Assembly (NCBI RefSeq): GCF_028743515.2
Contig: NZ_CP117969.2
Span: 2,265,501 to 2,329,500, forward strand
Length of the DNA: 64,000 nucleotides
Origin: Imtechella halotolerans
GTDB taxonomy: Bacteria > Bacteroidota > Bacteroidia > Flavobacteriales > Flavobacteriaceae
Direction: 5' to 3'
The notes under the pieces were generated by a model. The model had not been told where the DNA came from, did not search any database, and saw only the letters and a list, made by a program, of their open reading frames with translations. The position numbers were made by a program, and so were the translations under genes. How positions within the stretch are numbered: the first letter of the stretch is position 1; each line of letters begins with the position of its first letter. Below are positions 35,940 to 45,023 of this stretch, piece after piece.

Positions 35940-36702
35940 AGGCATTGAAGTATTTTACACTCGAAGAGGAAAAGGAAAAACCCTGCTACTACTTCATGGA
36001 TTTTTAGAAAATCAACATATGTGGAATGAATTAACACCAAGCTTATCAGAAACACACACAGTGATAAGCATAGATTTGCTAGGGCATGGCCAAACTGAAT
36101 GTTATGGCTACATTCACACCATGGAAGATATGGCTGAATTTGTTCACGCTGTTTTGGAACATGAAAACATTCAGGAGTGGGTTGCAATCGGGCACTCGAT
36201 GGGAGGGTATGTCGCTTTAGCACTTGCAGAACAAAACCCTGATAAAACAAAAGGAATTATCCTAGTGAATTCTACAGCTTCGGCCGATTCCGAAGAACGA
36301 AAAATAAACAGAACCAGAGCAATACTTGCCGTAAAACAAAACTACAAGAATTTCGTAGGCATAGCCATATCAAACCTTTTTAGACCCAAAAATAGAACCA
36401 TATTTGCGGACAAAATACAAGAAATAAGAGCGCAAGCACTACAAACTCCACTTCAGGGTATTATAGCAGCCTTAGAAGGGATGAAAATAAGAAAAGATCG
36501 AATAAATTTTTTAAAATCTACTTCCATCCCGAAACTATATATAATTGGAAAAAACGATCCAGTAATTGATTACGAAATGATTAAATCAGAAACAAGCATT
36601 GTAAAAGCAAAAAAACACGAATTTGAGGATGGTCACATGAGCCACATCGAAAATCGTAATGAATTACTTACACAAATAGTGCATTTCATCGAATATATTT
36701 GA
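35923..36702 (+). CDS. Alpha/beta hydrolase
   Basis: A 259-residue cytosolic hydrolase with oxyanion motif LLHGFLENQHMW, the nucleophile elbow GHSMGGYV (Ser near residue 89), an acid in IGKNDPVID and a C-terminal His in FEDGHMSHIE. It resembles the MenH/BioH/esterase group of small hydrolases. The substrate is unknown. It has its own divergent promoter opposite brnQ. Confidence 0.88.
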   Translation: MTLSFKGIEVFYTRRGKGKTLLLLHGFLENQHMWNELTPSLSETHTVISIDLLGHGQTECYGYIHTMEDMAEFVHAVLEHENIQEWVAIGHSMGGYVALALAEQNPDKTKGIILVNSTASADSEERKINRTRAILAVKQNYKNFVGIAISNLFRPKNRTIFADKIQEIRAQALQTPLQGIIAALEGMKIRKDRINFLKSTSIPKLYIIGKNDPVIDYEMIKSETSIVKAKKHEFEDGHMSHIENRNELLTQIVHFIEYI

Positions 36703-36760
36703 CATTTTATCGATTTATTAGTAAGTTCAACCTCCCAAAACCACCAAAAATGAATTTACA

Positions 36761-37009
36761 ATGAAAAATTCCACTAACCAATTCAATCGCTTTCTTGGTA
36801 AAACCATTTGTAAGACTGTAGGACATCAATATGTAAAGACCAAAAATATTACTCATCATATTAAAGAATATGAATGCAAAGTATGCAAATGCCAGGCAAC
36901 CAATGACATAAAAGGAAATGTAATCTCATTATCCCCTCAATTAAGAGAAATAAATGAAACGCTACAATACCTTTACCAAAAAAGACACGCTTACAAACTT
37001 ACTTCATAG
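36761..37009 (+). CDS. Small CxxC protein of unknown function
   Basis: An 82-residue protein that I do not recognise. It has a Cys/His pattern: Cys17, the pair CKVC followed by another Cys two residues later, and several His residues (GHQYV, THHIKEYEC) that could form one zinc-ribbon-like site. No signal peptide or membrane segment is present, so it is probably cytosolic. The last 11 bp overlap the convergent thiL. The consistent composition and ATG start make a real gene likely. Confidence 0.65.
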   Translation: MKNSTNQFNRFLGKTICKTVGHQYVKTKNITHHIKEYECKVCKCQATNDIKGNVISLSPQLREINETLQYLYQKRHAYKLTS

Positions 37010-38042
37010 CATTCCAACCTTGAGCAGTTATAGGTATAAAAGTTTCCCCACGAGTAACTAAATGAACACCTTCTGATTTAGGAACAATATGCCCTATTAC
37101 GGTTAAGTTTGGGTTCGCCTTAATTTTAGAGTAATCCTCTTGAGCAACAGTAAAGAGCAACTCGTAATCTTCTCCCCCACTTAAGGCAACCATTGTACTA
37201 TCAATTGAAAATTCTTCACAAGAAGATATCACTTGAGGATCAAGTGGAATTTTGTCTTCATACAAACGACATCCAACTCCTGATTGTTTACATAAATGTA
37301 GCACTTCAGATGATAACCCATCACTAATATCAATCATTGCGGAAGGCTTGACTCCTAAATCCTTTAATAATTGATAAATATCTCTACGCGCTTCAGGTTT
37401 CAATTGACGTTCAATAAGATAGGTATAGGGATCTAAATCAGGCTGATTATTCGGATTAACCTTAAACACTTCCTTCTCCCTTTCTAGAATCTGTAATCCC
37501 ATATAAGCACCACCTAAGTCACCAGAAACCACAAGTAAATCATTTGTTTTGGCACCATTTCGATATACTAACTCCTCCTTTGTAGCCTCCCCAATTACAG
37601 TAATAGAAATAATCATCCCAAGTTTAGAAGAAGTCGTGTCCCCACCAATCAAATCAACATCATATAAACGTGAGGCCAAGGCAATGCCTTCATACAACTC
37701 CTCTAGAGCTTCAAGTGGAAACCGGTTAGAAACTGCCACCGAAACGGTAATCTGGGTAGCTTTAGCATTCATCGCATAAATATCAGATAGATTGACCATA
37801 ACAGCCTTATAACCCAGATGTTTTAGCGGAACATAGCTTAAATCAAAATGAATCCCCTCTATCAACATATCTGTAGAAACCACTACTTGTTTCCCAGAAA
37901 AATCCAAAACTGCAGCATCATCTCCTATCGCCTTAAGTGTAGAAGAATTTTTACTAACAAATCCTTTAGTTAGATGTTCTATAAGCCCAAACTCACCCAG
38001 TTCGGACAAAGAAGTACGTTGCGAATTTTTATCTTCAATCAT
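36999..38042 (-). CDS. thiL: Thiamine-monophosphate kinase
   Basis: A 347-residue PurM-like ATP-binding enzyme that converts thiamine monophosphate to the active diphosphate. Visible signatures are GDDAAVLDF, the magnesium-binding STDMLIEGIHFD, NLSDIYAMNAKATQ, GGDTTSSK and DISDGLSSEVLHL. The length is normal. A near-perfect promoter (TTG-N19-TACCTTTG) ends only 4 nt before the ATG, so the mRNA is probably leaderless. No TPP riboswitch is present. Confidence 0.95.
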   Translation of the reverse strand: MIEDKNSQRTSLSELGEFGLIEHLTKGFVSKNSSTLKAIGDDAAVLDFSGKQVVVSTDMLIEGIHFDLSYVPLKHLGYKAVMVNLSDIYAMNAKATQITVSVAVSNRFPLEALEELYEGIALASRLYDVDLIGGDTTSSKLGMIISITVIGEATKEELVYRNGAKTNDLLVVSGDLGGAYMGLQILEREKEVFKVNPNNQPDLDPYTYLIERQLKPEARRDIYQLLKDLGVKPSAMIDISDGLSSEVLHLCKQSGVGCRLYEDKIPLDPQVISSCEEFSIDSTMVALSGGEDYELLFTVAQEDYSKIKANPNLTVIGHIVPKSEGVHLVTRGETFIPITAQGWNAMK

Positions 38043-38046
38043 TCTG

Positions 38047-38076
38047 CAAAGGTAATGTTTTATTGATTTTTTTCAA
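38047..38076 (-). promoter_or_regulatory. Promoter of thiL, next to the start codon
   Basis: On the minus strand TTG (38076-38074), 19 nt, TACCTTTG (38054-38047), then CAGA and the ATG of thiL at 38042. Box and spacing fit the Bacteroidetes consensus exactly. Confidence 0.7.
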
Positions 38077-38146
38077 CATAATAGAAATCTATGACTGAAT
38101 TTGTTATATATATACTTCTTCTCATGGTAAATCGATTAAGAAGTGC

Positions 38147-38154
38147 TATTTTTG
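38147..38154 (+). promoter_or_regulatory. -7 box of the suf cluster
   Basis: TATTTTTG, 32 bp before the sufA ATG at 38187. No IscR-like or Fur-like operator is obvious around it. Confidence 0.55.
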
Positions 38155-38186
38155 CACTTTATTTAGACACAATCTAACTTAGAGGT

Positions 38187-38516
38187 ATGATCAAAGTTTC
38201 AGATACTGCAAAACGTAAAGTGGTAGAACTCATGACCGAAGAAGGTTATGACCCTAGCAAGGATTATGTACGTGTAGGTGTTAAAAGCGGTGGTTGCAGC
38301 GGATTATCTTACGAATTAAAGTTTGACCATTCCGCCTCTCAAGAAGACAAGATTTTCGAGGATAATTCAGTTCGTATTATCGTAGATAAGAAAAGTTTTC
38401 TGTACCTAATTGGGACAATCCTAGAATTTTCGGGAGGTCTTAACGGTAAAGGCTTTGTTTTTAACAACCCAAATGCACAACGAACCTGTGGTTGCGGCGA
38501 AAGCTTTTCGTTATAA
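38187..38516 (+). CDS. sufA: A-type Fe-S carrier (SufA/IscA family)
   Basis: A 109-residue A-type carrier protein that receives Fe-S clusters from the Suf scaffold and passes them to target proteins. The three ligand cysteines are Cys37 (GGCSGL), Cys101 and Cys103 (TCGCGE). The length is normal. It is the first gene of the suf cluster, 52 bp ahead of sufB and behind a good -7 box. Confidence 0.93.
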   Translation: MIKVSDTAKRKVVELMTEEGYDPSKDYVRVGVKSGGCSGLSYELKFDHSASQEDKIFEDNSVRIIVDKKSFLYLIGTILEFSGGLNGKGFVFNNPNAQRTCGCGESFSL

Positions 38517-38568
38517 CCCCAGCTGATTGTTTTTTAATCCAAAAATTTCAATTTCTTAGACAATCATT

Positions 38569-40017
38569 ATGTCAAAATACACTGAAGAAGAATTAAAGAA
38601 AGAGCTCGAAACTAAAGAATACGAGTACGGTTTTTACACAGACATTGAATCGGAGACTTTTCCAAATGGACTCAATGAGGATATCGTACGCGCCATTTCA
38701 AAAAAGAAAAACGAGCCTGAATGGATGACAGAATGGCGATTAGAATCATTCCGAGCATGGACCGAAATGGAAGAACCAGAATGGGCCAATGTAACCTATA
38801 AAAAACCAGATTTTCAAGGAATTTCTTACTATTCAGCTCCCAAAAAAAAGGATAAGTATGAAAGTCTGGATGAGGTTGATCCGGAATTGTTAGAAACATT
38901 TAAAAAATTAGGAATTTCTTTAGAAGAACAAAAACGTCTAGCTGGTGTAGCAGTAGATATAGTTATGGATTCCGTATCTGTCGCAACAACCTTCAAAAAA
39001 ACGCTAGCGGAAAAAGGAATTATTTTTTGTTCTATTTCTGAAGCAATTCAAGAACATCCGGAACTTGTTCGAAAATATTTAGGCACAGTAGTCCCACAAA
39101 AAGACAATTTTTATGCTGCCTTAAATTCAGCTGTTTTTTCAGATGGTTCCTTCTGTTATATCCCTAAAGGAGTACGATGCCCAATGGAACTATCCACCTA
39201 TTTCCGAATTAATCAAGCAGGAACAGGACAATTTGAACGCACATTAGTTATCGCTGACCAAGGAAGTTATGTGAGTTATCTCGAAGGATGCACAGCTCCT
39301 AGTCGAGATGAAAACCAACTTCATGCTGCAGTAGTAGAACTTATAGCGCTTGATAATGCTGAAATTAAATATTCTACTGTACAAAACTGGTTTCCTGGAG
39401 ACAAGGAAGGGAAAGGAGGGGTTTTTAATTTTGTTACCAAACGTGGACTTTGCGAAACTAATGCAAAAATATCTTGGACTCAAGTAGAAACTGGAAGTGC
39501 TGTAACTTGGAAATATCCTTCATGTGTTCTTAAAGGCGATAATTCAATTGGAGAATTTTATTCGATAGCCGTTACCAATAACTTCCAGCAAGCAGATACG
39601 GGAACAAAAATGATTCACTTAGGCAAAAACACGAGAAGTACCATTATTTCAAAAGGAATTTCAGCAGGACGTTCTCAGAATAGTTACCGTGGTTTAGTAA
39701 AAATTGGTCCACGTGCTGAAAATGCTCGCAACTTTTCTCAATGTGACTCTCTTTTAATGGGTAACAAATGTGGAGCCCATACATTCCCATATATTGAAGC
39801 CAAAAATAAAACGGCTAAAATTGAACACGAGGCAACGACAAGTAAGATTGGTGAAGATCAAATCTTCTATTGTAATCAACGAGGCATTGATACAGAAAAA
39901 GCAATTGCTCTAATAGTCAATGGCTTTAGTAAAGAAGTATTAAATAAGCTTCCAATGGAGTTTGCCGTTGAAGCTCAAAAACTATTAGAAATTTCCTTAG
40001 AAGGAAGTGTTGGATAA
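38569..40017 (+). CDS. sufB: Fe-S cluster assembly scaffold protein SufB
   Basis: A 482-residue subunit of the SufBCD scaffold complex on which Fe-S clusters are built. It has the beta-helix core and the conserved segments [40 protein letters not shown], and the C-terminal [21 protein letters not shown]. The length fits the family. SufB accepts sulfur from SufS/SufE. Confidence 0.97.
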   Translation: MSKYTEEELKKELETKEYEYGFYTDIESETFPNGLNEDIVRAISKKKNEPEWMTEWRLESFRAWTEMEEPEWANVTYKKPDFQGISYYSAPKKKDKYESLDEVDPELLETFKKLGISLEEQKRLAGVAVDIVMDSVSVATTFKKTLAEKGIIFCSISEAIQEHPELVRKYLGTVVPQKDNFYAALNSAVFSDGSFCYIPKGVRCPMELSTYFRINQAGTGQFERTLVIADQGSYVSYLEGCTAPSRDENQLHAAVVELIALDNAEIKYSTVQNWFPGDKEGKGGVFNFVTKRGLCETNAKISWTQVETGSAVTWKYPSCVLKGDNSIGEFYSIAVTNNFQQADTGTKMIHLGKNTRSTIISKGISAGRSQNSYRGLVKIGPRAENARNFSQCDSLLMGNKCGAHTFPYIEAKNKTAKIEHEATTSKIGEDQIFYCNQRGIDTEKAIALIVNGFSKEVLNKLPMEFAVEAQKLLEISLEGSVG

Positions 40018-40027
40018 CTAGTAAACT

Positions 40028-40369
40028 ATGAAGAAAATCATCTTACCACTTCTATTCATCATTGCATTTTCTTGTAAAAATGAAAATTCTCAGGAAATAC
40101 AAACCCTTAGTGGTGAATTTCTATATGTTGCCGACGGTGCTGTTTTACAAACAAAATCAGAAGTATATGCTGTTGCTATTAATGAACTTACAGAAGAATT
40201 GGCAAATAGATCTAGAACTTTCCAAACGGATGAATTTGATATGACTTCGGTTACAGTAAAAGGAATTATTACCCCCAACAATGAAGAAGGATGGAAAAAT
40301 CTCCTAAAAATAACCGAAATAATAAGTGTGAAAAAATCAGATACTAAAAATACTTCCATCATTGATTAA
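40028..40369 (+). CDS. Small predicted lipoprotein inside the suf cluster
   Basis: A 113-residue protein with a lipoprotein signal (Cys16, IAFSCKN) and a short beta-rich domain (LSGEFLYVADGAVLQT...TVKGIITP). I do not recognise a family; the pattern could be a small OB-like fold. It starts 10 bp after sufB and ends 30 bp before sufC, so it is co-transcribed with them, though Fe-S assembly is cytosolic while this protein is exported. Its role is unknown. Confidence 0.75.
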   Translation: MKKIILPLLFIIAFSCKNENSQEIQTLSGEFLYVADGAVLQTKSEVYAVAINELTEELANRSRTFQTDEFDMTSVTVKGIITPNNEEGWKNLLKITEIISVKKSDTKNTSIID

Positions 40370-40399
40370 ATGATGGAAATTCAAATACCTTGACAGATC

Positions 40400-41152
40400 A
40401 TGTTGAAAATTGAAAATTTACACGCAAGTGTGGAAGATAAAGAAATCCTTAAAGGGATAAATCTTGAAGTAAAAGCTGGCGAAGTGCATGCTATTATGGG
40501 ACCTAACGGTTCTGGTAAAAGTACTCTCTCCTCAGTAATAGCTGGAAATGAAAACTTTGAAGTTACCCAAGGAGACATCTTTTTAAATGATGAAAACATA
40601 AATGAATTTGAAGCAGAGGAGCGCGCTCACAAAGGGATTTTCCTTTCATTTCAATATCCAGTGGAAATCCCTGGAGTTACCGTTACGAATTTCATAAAAA
40701 CGGCTATAAATGAAACAAGGAAAGCACAAGGACTAGAAGAAATGCCTGCAAATGAAATGCTTAAGAAAATACGTGAAAAAGCTGAGCTTTTAGAAATCGA
40801 TCGAAAATTTTTATCTCGCTCCTTAAATGAAGGTTTCTCAGGAGGAGAAAAAAAACGTAACGAAATATTTCAAATGGCCATGCTTGAGCCCAAACTAGCC
40901 ATATTAGATGAAACTGATTCTGGCCTCGATATTGATGCACTTCGAATAGTAGCAAATGGGGTAAACAAACTTCGTTCAAAAGAGAATGCTGTTGTTGTAA
41001 TCACTCACTATCAAAGATTATTAGAATATATTGTCCCTGATTATGTACACGTTCTATTTAATGGTAGAATAGTAAAATCTGGAGGTAAAGAATTAGCTTT
41101 AGAGCTAGAAGAGAAAGGGTACGATTGGATTAAACAAGAAGCTTCTGTATAA
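40400..41152 (+). CDS. sufC: Fe-S cluster assembly ATPase SufC
   Basis: A 250-residue ABC-type ATPase of the SufBCD complex. Walker A GPNGSGKST, the signature FSGGEKKRNE, Walker B AILDETDSGLDIDAL and the H-loop VITHYQRLL are all present. ATP hydrolysis changes the SufB-SufD interface during cluster assembly. The length is normal. Confidence 0.97.
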   Translation: MLKIENLHASVEDKEILKGINLEVKAGEVHAIMGPNGSGKSTLSSVIAGNENFEVTQGDIFLNDENINEFEAEERAHKGIFLSFQYPVEIPGVTVTNFIKTAINETRKAQGLEEMPANEMLKKIREKAELLEIDRKFLSRSLNEGFSGGEKKRNEIFQMAMLEPKLAILDETDSGLDIDALRIVANGVNKLRSKENAVVVITHYQRLLEYIVPDYVHVLFNGRIVKSGGKELALELEEKGYDWIKQEASV

Positions 41153-41154
41153 AC

Positions 41155-41775
41155 GTGAAATTTTGGTTTTTCATAGGTTGCTTTTGCTGTATAACAGTTG
41201 GATCTTCTCAAGATAAAGCTGCTATTAGAAAGGCCTTTTCAATTTACAAAGAAGCAATATTAACAAATGATGGCGAAAAAGCATATTCAATAGTCAACCA
41301 AAATACAAAAGATTTTTACACGAATGCACTTCAAGCAGCCTTGCATTCGGACAGTGTAGAAATTGCTTCATTTGGATTCATGAAACAACTTATCACTTTG
41401 TCTGTTAGGCATCGAATACCAAATAATACGGCATCTAAAATGACAGGAAAACAACTATTTATTCATACAATAAATAAAGGTTGGATAAATAAGGATGAAG
41501 TAGCCGGGATCGAAATAGCAGATATCGAAAGTGAAGGCAAATATGCAATCATACAAATGAAGCAAAATAATGAAGAACTACCCTATTTTTTTCATTTTGA
41601 AAATGAAAAGGGGATTTGGAAGTTTGATTTAACTGCCATCATGGACACTACAGACAGGTCCATGGAAATGATAATAAAAAATAGTAAAACAACAACCGGA
41701 CAGTTTGTAACCAAAGCATTGGAACAGGTTTCGGGTAAAAAAACAGATGCCTCTATATGGCATCCAAAACCATAA
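41155..41775 (+). CDS. Exported NTF2-like protein of unknown function, between sufC and sufD
   Basis: A 206-residue exported protein starting at GTG 2 bp after the sufC stop. Signal peptide to about residue 18 (VGSSQ). The body (AIRKAFSIYKEAILTNDGEKAYSIVNQNTKDFYTNAL and later YAIIQMKQNNEELPYFFHFENEKGIWKFD, each longer than shown motifs) has the helix-then-sheet pattern of SnoaL/NTF2-like folds, a guess only. It ends 5 bp before sufD, so it is firmly inside the suf operon. Function unknown. Confidence 0.78.
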   Translation: MKFWFFIGCFCCITVGSSQDKAAIRKAFSIYKEAILTNDGEKAYSIVNQNTKDFYTNALQAALHSDSVEIASFGFMKQLITLSVRHRIPNNTASKMTGKQLFIHTINKGWINKDEVAGIEIADIESEGKYAIIQMKQNNEELPYFFHFENEKGIWKFDLTAIMDTTDRSMEMIIKNSKTTTGQFVTKALEQVSGKKTDASIWHPKP

Positions 41776-41780
41776 TAACC

Positions 41781-43097
41781 ATGGAATTAAAAGACAAATT
41801 GGTTTCTTCCTTTATGATTTTTGAAAACCAGGTGGATATAGATTCATCTGTGCATGACATTCGTAGTGAGGCTATCAAAACGTTTGAAGAAAAGGGCTTC
41901 CCTTCAAAAAAGGATGAGGCATGGAAGTATACCTCCTTAAATTCCCTACTTAAGAACAACTACAGCGTTTTCCCAAAAGAAGACAATTCATTGGAATTTA
42001 GTGACATTAAAAAATACTTTATTCATGATATTGATAGTTATAAAATTGTTTTTGTTGATGGTGTATACAGTTCCAACCTTTCAGCCACTTCACATGACGG
42101 ACTAGATGTTTGCCTAATGAGCTCGGCATTAACAAAACCTAAGTACAAAATGGTTATCGATAATTTTTTTAATAAAATTACCGACAAAGAAGATAGCCTG
42201 ACAGCATTAAATACTGCCTTTAGCAGAGAAGGAGCTTATATTAATATTCCCAAGGGAAAAGTTGTAAACAAACCGATCCAGATACTTCACTTTTCAACTG
42301 GAAGAGATGAAGCCTTGATGCTGCACCCTAGGAATTTAATTATTGTTGGGGAAAATTCACATGTTCAAATAATTGAACGCCATCAAAGTCTTTCTGGCAA
42401 TCCAGTTCTAACGAATTCAGTAACTGAGATTTTTGCAAACAAAAATGCGATCGTAGACTATTACAAAATTCAAAATGATAGTAAATCTGCGTCTTTAATA
42501 GATAACACGTTTATCTCTCAACAACGCCATAGTCATGCATCAGTTCATACATTTTCCTTTGGAGGAAATATAACTAGAAATAATTTAAACTTCTTTCATA
42601 AAGACGAGCATATAGAATCAACTTTAAAAGGAGTAACTATTATTGGCGATAAACAACATGTTGACCATTATACATTGGTTGACCACGCTCAACCTAATTG
42701 TGAAAGTCACCAAGATTACAAAGGAATATTTTCAGATAAAAGCGTTGGTGTTTTTAATGGAAAAATAAAGGTTGAAAAAGAAGCTCAAAAAACCAACGCA
42801 TTCCAACAAAACAACAATATTCTATTAGACGATACAGCTACAATTAACACCAAACCTCAGTTGGAAATATTCGCCGATGACGTAAAGTGTTCACATGGAT
42901 GTACCATAGGTCAACTTGACGAAGATGCCCTCTTCTACCTACTAACCAGAGGAATTCCAAGAAAAGAAGCTCAAGCATTGCTTACTTATGGATTTGCAAA
43001 CAATGTCTTAGAATCAGTTAAAATTCCTGAAGTCAAAGAACGTATTCATAAACTAATTGCCATGAAACTGGGAGTTAATATTGGATTTGATTTATAA
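41781..43097 (+). CDS. sufD: Fe-S cluster assembly protein SufD
   Basis: A 438-residue partner of SufB in the SufBC2D scaffold. Signatures include KKDEAWKYTSL, the beta-helix core with HVQIIERH, and the C-terminal VKCSHGCTIGQLDEDALFYLLTRGIP. The frame is open 24 bp further up, into the preceding gene, but ATG 41781 begins the conserved protein. sufS follows after 6 bp. Confidence 0.95.
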   Translation: MELKDKLVSSFMIFENQVDIDSSVHDIRSEAIKTFEEKGFPSKKDEAWKYTSLNSLLKNNYSVFPKEDNSLEFSDIKKYFIHDIDSYKIVFVDGVYSSNLSATSHDGLDVCLMSSALTKPKYKMVIDNFFNKITDKEDSLTALNTAFSREGAYINIPKGKVVNKPIQILHFSTGRDEALMLHPRNLIIVGENSHVQIIERHQSLSGNPVLTNSVTEIFANKNAIVDYYKIQNDSKSASLIDNTFISQQRHSHASVHTFSFGGNITRNNLNFFHKDEHIESTLKGVTIIGDKQHVDHYTLVDHAQPNCESHQDYKGIFSDKSVGVFNGKIKVEKEAQKTNAFQQNNNILLDDTATINTKPQLEIFADDVKCSHGCTIGQLDEDALFYLLTRGIPRKEAQALLTYGFANNVLESVKIPEVKERIHKLIAMKLGVNIGFDL

Positions 43098-43103
43098 TAA
43101 ATT

Positions 43104-44339
43104 ATGAGCACAGCGCACATCAACACATTGGACATAAAAGCAATTCGCAACGACTTTCCTATCCTTGCTAGAATGGTAAATGGCAAGCCTTTAGTCTATT
43201 TTGATAATGCCGCAACATCTCAAAAGCCTCAATTGGTTATTGATGCAATTGTACACTATTACAGCTATCTCAATGCTAATATCCATAGAGGAGTTCACTC
43301 TTTAAGTCAAGAGGCTACAGACGCATACGAAAATGCCCGAATTAAACTCCAAAAGCACTTTAATGCAGCCCATTCACACGAAATAATATTTACTAGTGGG
43401 ACTACTCATGGTATCAATATGGTTGCCAACGGGTTTTCCTCTCTTTTAAATAAAGGAGATGAGTTAATTGTATCTGCTATGGAGCATCATAGCAATATTG
43501 TACCTTGGCAAATGCTATGTGAAAGAACAGGAGCTACTTTGAAAGTAATTCCAATGAACGAAAATGGAGAATTAGTTATTTCTGAATACGAAAAAATACT
43601 CTCGGAAAAAACAAAACTGGTATTCGTAAATCATATATCCAATGCCTTAGGCACAATCAATCCGATTAAAGACATCATTCGTAAAGCTCATGCTTTTGGG
43701 GCTGCTGTTCTTATTGATGGTGCTCAAGCTGCACCTCATATTAAGGCAGATGTCCAAGCCCTAGATGTTGATTTTTATGTGGTTTCTGCTCATAAAATGT
43801 GTGGTCCAACGGGAGTAGGCATTCTTTATGGGAAAGAGGCTTGGCTTAAAAAACTTCCACCATATCAAGGTGGTGGGGAAATGATTGCTGAAGTTTCATT
43901 TGAAAAAACTACCTACGCGGACCTTCCTCATAAATTTGAAGCAGGAACACCTAACATATGTGGAGGTATTGTATTTGGAACAGCTATTGATTATATTAAT
44001 AAGCTAGGAATGGAAAACATTGCTTCCTATGAGAACCAATTACTAGAATATGCTACTAAGAGACTTTTGGAGATTAATGGGTTAAAAATTTATGGAACGG
44101 CTACCAATAAAACTTCTGTCATTTCCTTTAATATTGATGGAATTCATCCTTATGATATTGGCAGTATTTTAGACAAACTTGGGATTGCAGTACGAACCGG
44201 CCATCACTGTGCACAGCCAATAATGGATTTCTATAAAATTCCTGGAACTGTAAGAGCTAGTTTTTCATTTTACAATACTAAGGAAGAAATAGATTATTTA
44301 GTAGAAGGCATTATACAAGCTAAAAACATGTTACTTTAA
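43104..44339 (+). CDS. sufS: Cysteine desulfurase SufS
   Basis: A 411-residue PLP enzyme that takes sulfur from cysteine and hands it to SufE for Fe-S assembly. The start has FPIL...GKPLVYFDNAATSQKP; the PLP-binding lysine is in SAHKMCGPTG, and the catalytic Cys is in RTGHHCAQP, typical of class II desulfurases. The length is normal. It is the last gene of the sufA-S run. Confidence 0.97.
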   Translation: MSTAHINTLDIKAIRNDFPILARMVNGKPLVYFDNAATSQKPQLVIDAIVHYYSYLNANIHRGVHSLSQEATDAYENARIKLQKHFNAAHSHEIIFTSGTTHGINMVANGFSSLLNKGDELIVSAMEHHSNIVPWQMLCERTGATLKVIPMNENGELVISEYEKILSEKTKLVFVNHISNALGTINPIKDIIRKAHAFGAAVLIDGAQAAPHIKADVQALDVDFYVVSAHKMCGPTGVGILYGKEAWLKKLPPYQGGGEMIAEVSFEKTTYADLPHKFEAGTPNICGGIVFGTAIDYINKLGMENIASYENQLLEYATKRLLEINGLKIYGTATNKTSVISFNIDGIHPYDIGSILDKLGIAVRTGHHCAQPIMDFYKIPGTVRASFSFYNTKEEIDYLVEGIIQAKNMLL

Positions 44340-44430
44340 AATCTAACATTTACTTTCCTTATTATGGTTATTATTCCTTAAATATTGAAAAAAAAAGGGA
44401 CAACATTAATTTTTCTTAAGCAAAATGTTA

Positions 44431-44543
44431 TTTTGTTGTTAAAAATAATGTATATTCGCCTTGCTTTAAAGAAACAACACCACCATAAAAGCACTTTAAC
44501 CAACCAATTTTTTAATAAAGACGCCAATTTTGGCGTCTTTTTT
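44431..44543 (+). ncRNA. Candidate small RNA or orphan leader between sufS and the next gene
   Basis: A promoter-like pair (TTTTG at 44431-44435 and TATATTCG at 44451-44458, spacer 15) is followed about 60 bp later by an intrinsic terminator at 44517-44543. No convincing frame lies between, so a transcript of about 80 nt would be non-coding. The promoter match is imperfect. Confidence 0.35.
44517..44543 (+). terminator. Intrinsic terminator after sufS
   Basis: AAAGACGCCA (44517-44526), loop ATTT, TGGCGTCTTT (44531-44540) then TTT. It is about 180 bp after the sufS stop, so it may end read-through from the suf operon or a small RNA. Confidence 0.88.
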
Positions 44544-44572
44544 GTTTATATTTTTAAATTAAACATAATGGA

Positions 44573-44983
44573 ATGTACCTACTACTATTAATACTTACTA
44601 CATTTAATATTTCCTACCATTCACAGGATGATTGTTACCTCCAATATGAATCTATTAGTAGAGGGTCATACCTCTCCATTCATATAAGTTCAAATCAAAT
44701 TATATTAAAGACAACTCCTGATGATAAAGGAGAATTAATTCCTATTTCACAATATCAATGGAAACAATTGATTCAAAAACTCAACCAAATTAATTTAGAA
44801 AATATTTCTAAGGAAGAAGCCCCTTCAAAAAAGAGACTTTATGATGGTGCTGCCCATGCCCAATTATTAATAATTAAAGGTGGAAAACATTACCAATCAC
44901 AGCCCTTTGATCATGGCCACCCTCCGAAAGGAATTTCATCATTGGTAAAAGCTATACTAACATTGTCACAAACTGTTGAATAG
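44573..44983 (+). CDS. Hypothetical protein, possibly exported
   Basis: A 136-residue protein with a hydrophobic start (LLLLILTTFNISYH) that resembles a weak signal peptide lacking positive charge. The rest is polar, with GAAHAQLLIIKGGKHYQSQPFDHG, where HG/HP residues are frequent. I do not recognise a family. It lies between a terminator and the sufE promoter, so it may be transcribed on its own. The start could lie elsewhere. Confidence 0.6.
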   Translation: MYLLLLILTTFNISYHSQDDCYLQYESISRGSYLSIHISSNQIILKTTPDDKGELIPISQYQWKQLIQKLNQINLENISKEEAPSKKRLYDGAAHAQLLIIKGGKHYQSQPFDHGHPPKGISSLVKAILTLSQTVE

Positions 44984-45006
44984 CACCATTTCTATTTGTA
45001 TTTTTG
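44976..45006 (+). promoter_or_regulatory. Promoter of the sufE unit
   Basis: TTG (44976-44978), 20 nt, TATTTTTG (44999-45006), 17 bp before ATG 45024. It overlaps the end of the preceding hypothetical gene. Confidence 0.65.
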
Positions 45007-45023
45007 TATCAAATTCTTAATTG

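Noticed and set aside
35936-36250. 104-codon antisense frame over the hydrolase gene
   Set aside because: The sense frame has the complete catalytic triad motifs; the antisense product is low-complexity and Cys-rich by chance.
44385-44591. 68-codon frame after sufS
   Set aside because: It runs through the terminator hairpin and has no protein-like composition.
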